A stretch of DNA of 64,000 nucleotides from Lachnospiraceae bacterium (lineage in GTDB: Bacteria > Bacillota > Clostridia > Lachnospirales > Lachnospiraceae): assembly GCA_014239155.1 (NCBI GenBank), contig JAAZZQ010000076.1:62001-126000 (forward strand), written 5' to 3'. Below, in pieces: positions 45,604 through 53,806 of the stretch. The notes beneath the pieces were generated by a model that searched no databases, had not been told where the DNA came from, and saw nothing but the letters and a program-made list of their open reading frames with translations. The stretch's first letter is position 1; every line of letters starts with the position of its first letter. Both the position numbers and the translations under genes were made by a program.

Positions 45604-47773
45604 TAATACAGAAAAAATAGTTATGTTTGATACAGAAAACAGTATTATCCTTGGTGATTATTTAGATTTGTTGCTCAACCGTGCAATGGACCCGCGAGAG
45701 GCATATGGAGACAATGTGACTGATGGTGTTTACGTGAAATATACAAATGAAGAGACACAAAATACCACATCAAGGCTTGGGCAATATGAATATATTCTAT
45801 ATGCTAATAAGAGTGAGAAACTGCAAAAAGACCAGATTGTCGAACCAGATTTTATTTACATAGGAGGAATTAGAATACCGCACTATCATGGAACAGACAA
45901 AATTGATGAAGGTTCAGGAAATATTGTGATTTCAGGAAAACCTGGTGTAGGCAAATCAACAATGGCATTTCAGTTTGCCGCGGCTTGTGCTTCTGAGTTG
46001 AATCATGGAATTGCAGTCTATTTTTCTCTTGATGTAGAAGAAAAACAGATTGTAAAAAGTATGCGCCATATTGATAGCGAACTGCGCATTAACTATCTAT
46101 GTGACTATCCATCTGCACAAAACAGAGAATGGAATGAATATGATGCAGGTTCTAATGAAGAACTCGAAGCAATGTTTAGAAATGTGCTTTACAAGGACAA
46201 GAGTCATAAAATTATTCCACAGATTGTATTTCCCAAATTAAGCCCTAGGGGGATATCACCAGATACAAGTGCCAAGGAAGATTTTATATTTTTACAGAGG
46301 ATTGATGAGCTACAAAAACTGCTTCGTGCAATTAGCACTTACAATATGCGGGAGCGGACAAAAGAGGCGGAATTACGAGAACCTTTTGTTAAGCTTGTTG
46401 TGATAGATAGTCTTGATGTCTTTGGCGAGCGGACATTGACCCGAGAAGAAATTAATCGGTTGTTTATGCTCTTTAAGCAATATGGAATTATTGGTATCTT
46501 TACAATGGGATTTGTCGGCTATGAATTTCTTAATTCAGAGGCGGCTTACAAGACGGCAGTTACCTATCAGGCAGATGTGGTAATTGAGCTAAAGCGGGAA
46601 TTTTATAATAATTATACTTGCAGTTATTTTGAGATTATAAAGTCGCGCCATGTGCGTCATGTGTTGGGACATCATCCATATAAAGTGGAGAATTATCCAA
46701 TTGACGAGGAGGAGAAGAGAACGCAATATTCCTTTCCAAACAAAGATCTTATCAAAAAAATACTTGTGCTCCCTTCCTTGCATTACCGAATTAGCGCTTC
46801 TGAAAATTCCGGCCCGCGCCCTGAAAAGGAAAAGAGCAATAAAGAAATAAAGTCGCTGTTTGGAATTGACAATATTGTAAAAGTAATGCCAAATCATTTT
46901 AAGGAAAGAAGTATGGAGTTTCCACAAATTATTACAATCTCAGGAAAAAGTGGATTATTTAAATCAGATATAGCATTAAATACACTGCTTTCTGGAATTG
47001 TGGATTATGGAGAACGCGGATTAATTGTACGTCTGGGAGATAGAGATGCCTTTACAGTTCGCGGTATGCGGTTTGAAAAAGAGTTGTTGGAAAGAACGAA
47101 AAAGTATAGTCATGCTGAAGAGGAAAACAAGGTCATTTTTTATGAAAAGGGGAAAAATGTTATTCATAATGATGAGCCTAATAAGTATACATTAAAAGGG
47201 TGGTCTATTATAAAAGACCAAATAAAACCGCAACTTTTGGAAGTTACTTTTAAAAATGGTGCGCTGTTGCCAGAGGAATTTGTGGACGAAATCTGCAAGA
47301 TAATTAATTTGTACGGAATACGCAGAGTCGTTTTTACCGATTTAAAGTATATAGGATCTAGTTATCCATTTTTAGTAAACAGTGATACTTCTGGAAATCT
47401 ATTTTTATCCGCATTTGTACATATTATGAGAAATTATGGAATGCATGTTATTATGTCCTCTTCAAAAAGCGGACTGAACGTATCTGATGTGGAATTGAGT
47501 AAGGCAGGTATTCTTGCAGACGCAATATTGACTTGTAGGACAAAGATAAATCAAAATGCCAATGAAGTATATATTGAAGGCGAGGGGTTAATTACCAATA
47601 CCAAAAATAATAAAGCAAAATTTATCATTGAGGATACTGAGGAATACCAACTTCAATTTTATAGTGATTCTGAAGGCAATTCTGAACATATTCAAAGTGT
47701 TATAAAACTTGTTCCGTTTTCTATAGAACTGTTGAATGCGAAAACCAATTCAACAGATTCCATTCCAAAATAA
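45593..47773 (+). CDS. Double KaiC/RecA-like ATPase
   Basis: A 726-aa protein with two RecA-like halves. The first has Walker A G115-K-P-G-V-G-K-S122 (IVISGKPGVGKSTMAFQFAA) and Walker B LVVIDSLDVFGE near 270. The second begins at about 447 with ITISGKSGLFKSDIALNTLL, where GKSGLFKS keeps the Lys-Ser but not the usual GxxGxGKT spacing. Then VVFTDLKYIG stands in for Walker B. The arrangement is like KaiC, though circadian function is not implied. The ATG has AAAGGAG very close; GGGAGG lies further up. A strong terminator follows. Confidence 0.75.
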   Translation: MANNNTEKIVMFDTENSIILGDYLDLLLNRAMDPREAYGDNVTDGVYVKYTNEETQNTTSRLGQYEYILYANKSEKLQKDQIVEPDFIYIGGIRIPHYHGTDKIDEGSGNIVISGKPGVGKSTMAFQFAAACASELNHGIAVYFSLDVEEKQIVKSMRHIDSELRINYLCDYPSAQNREWNEYDAGSNEELEAMFRNVLYKDKSHKIIPQIVFPKLSPRGISPDTSAKEDFIFLQRIDELQKLLRAISTYNMRERTKEAELREPFVKLVVIDSLDVFGERTLTREEINRLFMLFKQYGIIGIFTMGFVGYEFLNSEAAYKTAVTYQADVVIELKREFYNNYTCSYFEIIKSRHVRHVLGHHPYKVENYPIDEEEKRTQYSFPNKDLIKKILVLPSLHYRISASENSGPRPEKEKSNKEIKSLFGIDNIVKVMPNHFKERSMEFPQIITISGKSGLFKSDIALNTLLSGIVDYGERGLIVRLGDRDAFTVRGMRFEKELLERTKKYSHAEEENKVIFYEKGKNVIHNDEPNKYTLKGWSIIKDQIKPQLLEVTFKNGALLPEEFVDEICKIINLYGIRRVVFTDLKYIGSSYPFLVNSDTSGNLFLSAFVHIMRNYGMHVIMSSSKSGLNVSDVELSKAGILADAILTCRTKINQNANEVYIEGEGLITNTKNNKAKFIIEDTEEYQLQFYSDSEGNSEHIQSVIKLVPFSIELLNAKTNSTDSIPK

Positions 47774-47807
47774 AGAGGTTTCGTTCCCTTTTTACAAAAA
47801 AATCGAG

Positions 47808-47854
47808 AAGACTGCCGATATAAACAAAGATGGGTTATATCGGTAGTCTTTTTT
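47808..47854 (+). terminator. Intrinsic terminator after the KaiC-like gene
   Basis: Perfect 15-bp stem AAGACTGCCGATATA/TATATCGGTAGTCTT (one G-T pair), 13-base loop and a run of T. Confidence 0.88.
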
Positions 47855-47991
47855 GCACATAGACACCCAAAGGAAATATGTAAGCAAAGTTGATGAGTGC
47901 CCGGTGTGGCGAGTAGAGGAAGCAACATTCCTTACTCAATTGCGCATAATAGCTCTCAAAAGGTTATCATATGTTGTTGGAGGTTTTGTAA

Positions 47992-48774
47992 ATGCAGATT
48001 GCGGTGTGTGATGATGAACAGAGAATGAGGGAGTCAATTCAAAATTTACTGAAAAAAAGTATATTGCATTTTGATACTTTACAAAAGAAAACGATAGAAA
48101 AGAATGATATAGAAAACATTACTATAAAGGTATTTTCTACAGGGAGAAACATTCTTGATGCTATCAAGGGTTCAGACCAAAGGCTGGCAATGCACTTTGA
48201 TATTATTTTCCTCGATATTCAAATGGAAGGTATAAATGGGATCGAGACAGCAAAAGCAATTAGAGAATGCGATGAAGACTCCCTTATCATTTTTATTACA
48301 GCATTAAAAGAATATGTGTTTGAAGCATTTGATGTGACGGCGTTTCATTATCTGGTAAAACCATTGGAGGAAAAGAAGTTTATTGAAGTTTTTTACAGTG
48401 CAGTTTGGGAGGTTAAAAAACGACAAAAGGGAAAGTGCGAGCAGATTCTTGTCAAGTCAGGAAAACGCAGCATTACATTGACAAAAAATAGTATTTTATA
48501 TGTGGAAAATAAAGGTAAAAAGCTAGAAATTCATACTGCAACAGAGATTATTACAATCTACGCTGCTATGAATGGCTTGGAACAGGAGCTTGGCACAGAT
48601 TTTTATCGATGTCACAGAGGGTATTTGGTAAATATGACTCAGATTACAGAGTATGACAGAGATAGCATTTGCTTGGCAAATGGGGATCGCATTTATTTGG
48701 CAAAGGAACGTTATAATGCGTTTGTAAAAGCATATATGCGGTATCTGCGAAAAGAGGTGCGCGACAGTGTTTGA
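47992..48774 (+). CDS. LytTR-family response regulator (AgrA-like)
   Basis: A 260-aa protein with a receiver domain (acidic pair D7-D8 in AVCDDEQ; phosphoacceptor D75 in IIFLDIQMEG; K in LVKPLEE) and a C-terminal LytTR DNA-binding domain (about 148-255; SILYVENKGKKLEIHT, FYRCHRGYLVNMTQI). It is the transcription partner of the sensor kinase that overlaps it by 8 bases. TTGGAGG precedes the ATG. LytTR regulators control peptide-sensing, bacteriocin or virulence operons. No autoinducing peptide gene or AgrB is seen here. Confidence 0.92.
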   Translation: MQIAVCDDEQRMRESIQNLLKKSILHFDTLQKKTIEKNDIENITIKVFSTGRNILDAIKGSDQRLAMHFDIIFLDIQMEGINGIETAKAIRECDEDSLIIFITALKEYVFEAFDVTAFHYLVKPLEEKKFIEVFYSAVWEVKKRQKGKCEQILVKSGKRSITLTKNSILYVENKGKKLEIHTATEIITIYAAMNGLEQELGTDFYRCHRGYLVNMTQITEYDRDSICLANGDRIYLAKERYNAFVKAYMRYLRKEVRDSV

Positions 48775-50290
48775 AGGAATTATAAATCTATGGGATATTG
48801 TGTTTTATGGGATGCAAGGGTATTGCGTACAATATCTTTTTCAGAATACGTTACAACCCAAAAATCGCTTTTACAAAATATGTGTAATTCGAGCAGAGCG
48901 ATGGTTGGCTTGTGTAGTTTGGATTGTGATAGAAATAGCGGGTGATGCCATTCTGCAATTTATTGTAAATAGAGATGGGCGTTTTTTAGAAAATATTGTT
49001 TGGCATGATATTTTACAATTGGGAAAAAGGGGTGTCTGCGCAGCTGTATCAATCCTGTTTTGTCTGTGTTGGTATCAAGGGAATCACCTGATAAAGCTTT
49101 TTCTAGTGGTACAATTTTTGGCGCTGCGTCAACTGGCAGTTTGGGCTGGCTATAGTCTGACAGCAATAGGACTTGCTTGGCTGGACTTGCTGACAAAAGA
49201 ATTTTTAAATGGCACATATCATTCAGCGAAATATCTGTTGCTTGCAAATGAATTATCCTTGGTTACAACAATCTTTGTGGGAATAGCACAGTCTGCATTG
49301 CTTTGGTTTTTTGTTCGGAAAATTATTAAAAATATGCGTTGCTGGAAACTGACGCATGTTTGCGCAAACAAAGAAATAATCTTTTATTTGCTTCCTGCGC
49401 TGACAGGTCTGTTAATTGATTTTTTGTTGCGCATGATTATGAATACAGTCGAGGATGGAAAGTTGATTTTGCTGTATAGCAGATATCCCATTTTGTATGT
49501 AATTATGCCTGTTATTGCAATTGTTTTAATGGATGCAATTGTGTTTAATTTTCAAATTTATCAGGAAATGGCAGATATTCAGAGAGAGCGTGCCGAACGA
49601 ACTATACTGGAAAATCAGATAGCACAGATGCGGATGTCTATGGTAGAGACAGAACAATTGTATGAAGGAATCCGATCTATCAGACATGATATTAAAAATC
49701 ATTTGTTGGTATTGCGGGAGCTTTTATTGGAAAAATGTTCAACAGTAGATAAAAATGCGTTAGAAAATGAAGAGGTTTGGCGCTATTTTGAGGAGGTTTA
49801 TCAGTCAGTTGACCAACTTGACAGCAGGGTACACACAGGAAATGCAGTGAGTGACGCTGTGATCAACGCTAAGTTTCGTTTTGCTCGCAAAGAAATAAAA
49901 AATATTCAATTAAATGCAGAGGAATTTATATTACCAGAATCTACAATGATGAAGGCTTACGACATTGGAATTATTTTAAATAATGGATTGGATAATGCAA
50001 TTGAGGCTTGTATAAGACTGTGTGAGAAACAACCAGAAGTGGTGCCCTTTATTACAGTTCGTTCTTTTCAAGCAAGAGATATGTATTTTCTGGAAATTGA
50101 AAATAGCTTTGATGGTGTAATACTGCCAGGGGAGGAAGGCGGTTTTCCCATAACAACCAAAAAAGATAAGGAGGTGCACGGAATCGGGCTAAAAAATATT
50201 AGGAACTGTGCAAGAAAATATGATGGCGATGTGGATTGTATTGTGAACAATCGTACATTTACACTGTCGGTCATGGTAAGGAATTGTTAA
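48767..50290 (+). CDS. AgrC-like sensor histidine kinase (GHKL)
   Basis: A 507-aa protein starting at GTG with GAGGTG seven bases before. About six hydrophobic helices fill residues 1-260. A dimerisation helix has the His box SIRHDIKNHLLVLREL (phospho-His about 307). The GHKL ATPase domain has the N-box GIILNNGLDNAIEAC and the G-rich HGIGLKNI. This is the HPK10/AgrC class, sensing peptides through its membrane domain. It pairs with the LytTR regulator upstream. Confidence 0.9.
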   Translation: MFEGIINLWDIVFYGMQGYCVQYLFQNTLQPKNRFYKICVIRAERWLACVVWIVIEIAGDAILQFIVNRDGRFLENIVWHDILQLGKRGVCAAVSILFCLCWYQGNHLIKLFLVVQFLALRQLAVWAGYSLTAIGLAWLDLLTKEFLNGTYHSAKYLLLANELSLVTTIFVGIAQSALLWFFVRKIIKNMRCWKLTHVCANKEIIFYLLPALTGLLIDFLLRMIMNTVEDGKLILLYSRYPILYVIMPVIAIVLMDAIVFNFQIYQEMADIQRERAERTILENQIAQMRMSMVETEQLYEGIRSIRHDIKNHLLVLRELLLEKCSTVDKNALENEEVWRYFEEVYQSVDQLDSRVHTGNAVSDAVINAKFRFARKEIKNIQLNAEEFILPESTMMKAYDIGIILNNGLDNAIEACIRLCEKQPEVVPFITVRSFQARDMYFLEIENSFDGVILPGEEGGFPITTKKDKEVHGIGLKNIRNCARKYDGDVDCIVNNRTFTLSVMVRNC

Positions 50291-50332
50291 TGGGCTGGGC
50301 GTCTATTGATAAAGAAAAGGAGTGAGGAAAAA

Positions 50333-51271
50333 ATGAATATTTATGGATTGGGTGGTCTTTATGGATGGAATGGTGGCTTAGGTTATGGAAGTTTAGGCTA
50401 TAATAATTTAAGCTATGGTAATCTAGGCTATAATGGTCTAAATTATAGCGCACTTAGCGCTGCAAATTTTAATTATTTAAGCAGCCTTTACAGTCAAGGT
50501 AGGAAGGAAAATAATGGTTGCAATCTAAACAATAGTTTGGAAAAAAGTATACAGACAAAACAGGATATTCGGGATACTGCACAGACAAGGAAGACTGGTG
50601 TACAACGTAATACCACAACCGGAAAAACAAGGACACAGCACAATTTAACAACAAGGACAACTGGAAAGACAAGCACACAACATAACTTAGCCAATACAAC
50701 AGAAGTTACATATTACCCTAGTTTTCAGAGTGTGCTGGCGGCAAGCATTAAGGGGCACGATTTTACAGAACTGTTGACAGCGCAGTATCCCGGTGCAAAG
50801 TGTCAAGTGATGGATACCACAAAAATTAATGATTCTTTGTGGCGGCGCAATGATTACCCATTTGAAAAGTTTTTTGATGAGAAGATAGATACATCTATTT
50901 TAGATTGGAAGCCAACAACAAAAGAGCCATCTATGACGGATGCAAATGTGCAGGCAAGGTTAAATGCCGCAAGGGGAAAGTATGTTGTGATTATTCCGCC
51001 AGAACTGGAAGAAAAGTTAGAGCAAAATACAGAGCTTGCGCAAAATATTCTATACAAAATATCCACGTTAATGCAGCAGCAAGACACAGTGCCTCGCACA
51101 ATCAATTCTTTTACAATTGCGCTTGACAAGGATGGAAACATTGCAAACTATCGCTTTTCTGGTGATGGACAGTTGATGCTGCCTTATTGTACAACATTAC
51201 AGAACAATACGTTTCAAAAAACAGCAAATATAGGAATCTCAAAGCATCAAGAGCACATACATTATTTATAA
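50333..51271 (+). CDS. Unknown protein with Gly/Tyr/Asn-rich N-terminus
   Basis: A 312-aa protein. The ATG at 50333 follows AAGGAG and GAGG; the in-frame ATT/ATG nine codons earlier is poor. Residues 1-60 are low complexity, with G-Y-x-x-L-x-Y-[NG]-[NG]-L units. Residues 85-130 are Thr-rich with two copies of a T-G-K-T-x-T-Q-H-N-L unit. From 135 on is a compact domain (LLTAQYPGAKCQVMDTTK, YVVIIPPELEEKLEQNT). No signal peptide. It lies 42 bases after the kinase, so it may be its target or in the same operon. Confidence 0.5.
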   Translation: MNIYGLGGLYGWNGGLGYGSLGYNNLSYGNLGYNGLNYSALSAANFNYLSSLYSQGRKENNGCNLNNSLEKSIQTKQDIRDTAQTRKTGVQRNTTTGKTRTQHNLTTRTTGKTSTQHNLANTTEVTYYPSFQSVLAASIKGHDFTELLTAQYPGAKCQVMDTTKINDSLWRRNDYPFEKFFDEKIDTSILDWKPTTKEPSMTDANVQARLNAARGKYVVIIPPELEEKLEQNTELAQNILYKISTLMQQQDTVPRTINSFTIALDKDGNIANYRFSGDGQLMLPYCTTLQNNTFQKTANIGISKHQEHIHYL

Positions 51272-51333
51272 AAAAATGGGAATATTTGCTATAGAATGGG
51301 TTATATGGAAGCTTTCAAAGAATATTATTGGCG

Positions 51334-51368
51334 TATGAAGGGGAACAAAATAATTGTTCCCCTTCATA
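51334..51368. terminator. Bidirectional terminator between convergent genes
   Basis: A perfect 14-bp stem TATGAAGGGGAACA/TGTTCCCCTTCATA with a 7-base loop lies between the plus-strand gene and the minus-strand rubrerythrin. No long T-run follows on either side. Confidence 0.7.
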
Positions 51369-51384
51369 TATCTGATACACAGAA

Positions 51385-51927
51385 TTAATAATTTTCAGCG
51401 TGTACCTCAAAATAACTTTGTGGATGATTACAAGTTGGGCAAACTTCCGGCGCCTTTGTCCCAACGACAATGTGACCGCAGTTGCGGCATTCCCATATTT
51501 TTACTTCACTTTTTTCAAACACAGTAGCTGTTTCTACGTTCTGAAGTAATGCCCGATACTGTTCTTCATGATGTTTTTCAATTGCGCCCACAAGTCGAAA
51601 TTTTGCTGCAAGTTCAGCAAACCCTTCCTGCTCTGCTGTTTTGGCAAAGTCTTCATACATATCAGTCCACTCATAGTTTTCGCCGTCTGCTGCTGCCGCA
51701 AGATTTTCCTTTGTATTGCCAATGCCTTTTAGCTCTTTAAACCACATTTTGGCATGTTCTTTTTCATTGTCTGCTGTTTTTAAAAATAGGGCAGCGATCT
51801 GCTCATATCCTTCTTTTTTGGCTACAGAAGCAAAGTAGGTATACTTATTTCTTGCTTGTGATTCCCCTGCAAATGCTGCTTCCAAATTTTTTTCGGTCTG
51901 CGTTCCTGAATATTTTGTTTTTTCCAT
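51385..51927 (-). CDS. rbr: Rubrerythrin
   Basis: A 180-aa protein, usual length. The N-terminal ferritin-like four-helix domain has the di-iron E-x-x-H motifs ([37 protein letters not shown]), and the C-terminal rubredoxin knuckle is C146-x2-C ([13 protein letters not shown]) with CPTC. It reduces hydrogen peroxide in anaerobes using NAD(P)H-derived electrons. AGGAGG precedes the ATG. Confidence 0.96.
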   Translation of the reverse strand: MEKTKYSGTQTEKNLEAAFAGESQARNKYTYFASVAKKEGYEQIAALFLKTADNEKEHAKMWFKELKGIGNTKENLAAAADGENYEWTDMYEDFAKTAEQEGFAELAAKFRLVGAIEKHHEEQYRALLQNVETATVFEKSEVKIWECRNCGHIVVGTKAPEVCPTCNHPQSYFEVHAENY

Positions 51928-51961
51928 ATTTTCCTCCTAGATATAATTATCGTACTTCAAG

Positions 51962-51990
51962 AGTATAATCTCTTTTTTGGTTTTTGTCGA
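51962..51990 (-). promoter_or_regulatory. Rubrerythrin promoter
   Basis: On the minus strand TCGACA, 17 bases, TATACT (51962-51967). A loose AT-rich palindrome lies between it and the gene; I do not claim a PerR site. Confidence 0.5.
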
Positions 51991-52066
51991 GTATTGATAA
52001 AAATAATTATGGTAAATACTACAGTTCAGTCAAAGATAAAACTATTATTTACATTTATATAAAGAT

Positions 52067-52092
52067 GGATAGTGTAACTTTACTTGGGGAAT
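52067..52092 (+). repeat. Left terminal inverted repeat
   Basis: 26 bp, perfect match to the right end; flanked by ATAAAGAT at 52059-52066. Confidence 0.92.
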
Positions 52093-52112
52093 TTTTGAAA
52101 AAAATAATAGGG

Positions 52113-52176
52113 ATCACCTGTTTTTTATGCTATAATGTAATTAACCCGAAAACCTACGCATAAAAAGAGGAGGTGC
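52113..52176 (+). promoter_or_regulatory. -10 box in the loop of an inverted repeat covering a ribosome site
   Basis: TTTTTATGC at 52122-52130 pairs with GCATAAAAA at 52158-52166, and CACCT with AGGTG further out. An extended -10 TGC TATAAT lies at 52128-52136. The right arm contains GAGGAGGTG for the ATG at 52181. No -35 was found. Confidence 0.45.
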
Positions 52177-52180
52177 CCCT

Positions 52181-52351
52181 ATGAATAATAGTATACAATA
52201 TTTTACAGAAAAAGAAATACCTGAATTAGAAAAAATTAAAATAAATTTTATGGTAAACCCTGCATTATTTGATAAATGTGTGAAGGAAGTTCTTCAAGTA
52301 TTTCTTCAGACTGCATGCTGTTTTGTCCGTGAATGGCTGGGAGGAAGATAA
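52181..52351 (+). pseudogene. Short ORF with strong RBS, probably a truncated gene
   Basis: A 56-codon frame with GAGGAGG five bases before the ATG (NSIQYFTEKEIPELEKIKIN, then FVREWLGGR). Just downstream a different frame continues sensibly (VNGWEEDKFYVMLWKTEPHK to a stop near 52436), so a frameshifted longer gene is likely. It may be the start of a lost transposase or a cargo gene. I do not recognise it. Confidence 0.4.
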
Positions 52352-52469
52352 ATTTTATGTGATGCTTTGGAAAACAGAGCCACATAAGACAGTGATGGTG
52401 GAAGTCCCATCTGTTGCTGTGGATAGTTCCCTGTAAAAATGACCAGTCTCCTTGACGTTCAGCCGGAAA

Positions 52470-53327
52470 TCATTTGATAAGCCCCATACAACGCTTGGTT
52501 TCCTCCGTTGTCTCCACACAGGGAATCTTCTGTATAAAGGAATCATAATTTTCATTCGCATAATATTCCCTTACAACTGTCCTGAGTATTTCCAGAGAGA
52601 CAACCTCGCGTTCTTCTGGCGTAAATTCGCCGTAAGGTGTTTGAAACCGGATTCTGCCTGTCAGGTGCTCCTTTGACCTATCAATAATGGAGTAGGTGCG
52701 AAAGTCTTGATCCGGAAGATTGATACATGTCTCCGCGACAAACTGGTCATTTACACCATAAAACTGCAGGAATCCGTCAGCCGATTCTAATATCAGAAAG
52801 TCCTCTTCTCCATTCTCTATGAGCAGAATATATTTGTCAATATCCTCGTAAAATACATTTTGTTCCTTGTAGCCGGATTCCAGTTCTATGTCAATCGCGC
52901 GCACCGCATGGAAAGGAGGCTGTTTTGTTGGAAATGCCCCATCTGCGATCATAAGTGCGATTTTACAAAAGGATCGGACATCGTCCTCGGGACCGTTGAG
53001 AATCCGTTTGTGCGCTTTGGAGATGGGATATATTTCGTTATTTTCTTTTTTCAGAGCGGGTGTTCCCTCTCTCAGGCACCATGCAAAGCCTTTTTCTTCC
53101 AGGTGCATTCTCAGCAGGGTTTCTCCCAGATAGATGCCAAAGTGGACAGCGACATTCCAAAGGGCTTCTGCGCCGTCCTCACCGTCATAACTGTCCAGTT
53201 TATCATGATAAACGCCCAGGATTTCTTCTACTTTTTCAATGCTTTGTTCTGTGTAATCCAAAATGATATTATTTTGTTTTGCATATGTAACTGCCCGTTC
53301 GGCAATTTCCTTATAATTGATTTCCAT
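52470..53327 (-). CDS. Unknown 285-aa cargo protein of the TIR element
   Basis: AAGGAG precedes the ATG. The protein is acidic and cytosolic, with no signal or membrane helices. The N-terminal part is helical (YKEIAERAVTYAKQNNIILD, GAEALWNVAVHFGIYLGETL), the middle is mixed, and the C-terminus has ILRTVVREYYANENYDSFIQ. No catalytic motif is seen. A 41-codon tail of another gene ends 15 bases upstream, so the gene was once second in an operon. That order, and its cytosolic nature, would suit an immunity protein, but this is speculation. Confidence 0.55.
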   Translation of the reverse strand: MEINYKEIAERAVTYAKQNNIILDYTEQSIEKVEEILGVYHDKLDSYDGEDGAEALWNVAVHFGIYLGETLLRMHLEEKGFAWCLREGTPALKKENNEIYPISKAHKRILNGPEDDVRSFCKIALMIADGAFPTKQPPFHAVRAIDIELESGYKEQNVFYEDIDKYILLIENGEEDFLILESADGFLQFYGVNDQFVAETCINLPDQDFRTYSIIDRSKEHLTGRIRFQTPYGEFTPEEREVVSLEILRTVVREYYANENYDSFIQKIPCVETTEETKRCMGLIK

Positions 53328-53342
53328 ATGTTACTCCTTCTG

Positions 53343-53468
53343 TTATTTTCTATAGACTTTATAATACTGTCTTGCCTTCTTCTCATCCATTTCAAAATGT
53401 CTGCTAAGCTTCTTAAAATTGCTATCAGGAATTATATCAAATCCTCGAAAATCTGTAAAGGAAACAAC
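53343..53468 (-). pseudogene. 3' tail of a truncated gene upstream of the cargo gene
   Basis: A 41-codon frame without start (FRGFDIIPDSNFKKLSRHFE, then KKARQYYKVYRK and stop). It ends 15 bases before the cargo gene and begins about 120 bases from the right TIR, so it looks cut off when the element formed. It may be a toxin C-terminus; there is no proof. Confidence 0.45.
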
Positions 53469-53590
53469 TTACACACTTAATCTGACATAACCTAAAGGGG
53501 CATATAAGCGATGAAATTTTAGGGAAAGTAAAATTTTATAATAGGATTGCTAATATATGCTGATAACATAAGGAGAAGTCTGTCTATAAC

Positions 53591-53616
53591 ATTCCCCAAG
53601 TAAAGTTACACTATCC
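53591..53616 (-). repeat. Right terminal inverted repeat
   Basis: 26 bp, perfect reverse complement of the left end; flanked by ATAAAGAT at 53617-53624. Confidence 0.92.
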
Positions 53617-53632
53617 ATAAAGATGCATTTTC

Positions 53633-53661
53633 TTGAAATTACAGAACAGTTGTGCTATACT
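53633..53661 (+). promoter_or_regulatory. Promoter of the ABC-2 operon
   Basis: TTGAAA, 17 bases, TATACT with extended TGTGC. It lies only 9 bases outside the element's duplication, so the insertion sits directly upstream of the -35. The start is near 53668, leaving about 140 bases of leader. Confidence 0.65.
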
Positions 53662-53806
53662 AAAAAAACAAATTATATTTCAGCATAATTTCCAAAAGTC
53701 TATATAAGGTATAAATATTATTTTAGAAAGTAGGTGTTTAGGAGCTGTAGAAAAATAATACATGCAAAATATAAAGAACCCATGAAAAAGAATAGGAGAC
53801 GTAAAA

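Larger units (their letters stand above)
52067..53616. mobile_element. 1550-bp transposase-less element with 26-bp perfect TIRs and 8-bp TSD
   Basis: The first 26 bases (start GGATAGTGTAACTTTACT) are the exact reverse complement of the last 26 (53591-53616). The outer flanks are ATAAAGAT at 52059-52066 and again at 53617-53624: an exact 8-bp target duplication. Perfect TIRs of this length with 8-bp duplication fit IS256-type and some other DDE elements, but no complete transposase is inside. It carries a 285-aa minus-strand gene and fragments. Intact ends suggest recent insertion. Confidence 0.85.

Noticed and set aside
45593-47773. Circadian KaiC
   Set aside because: No KaiA/KaiB genes; KaiC-like double ATPases are widespread outside clocks.
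51930-51960. PerR operator before rubrerythrin
   Set aside because: The AT-rich palindrome is too loose to separate from background in this low-GC DNA.
52860-53480. 206-codon plus-strand frame inside the TIR element
   Set aside because: Opposite-strand shadow of the 285-aa gene, which has a proper RBS and protein-like composition.
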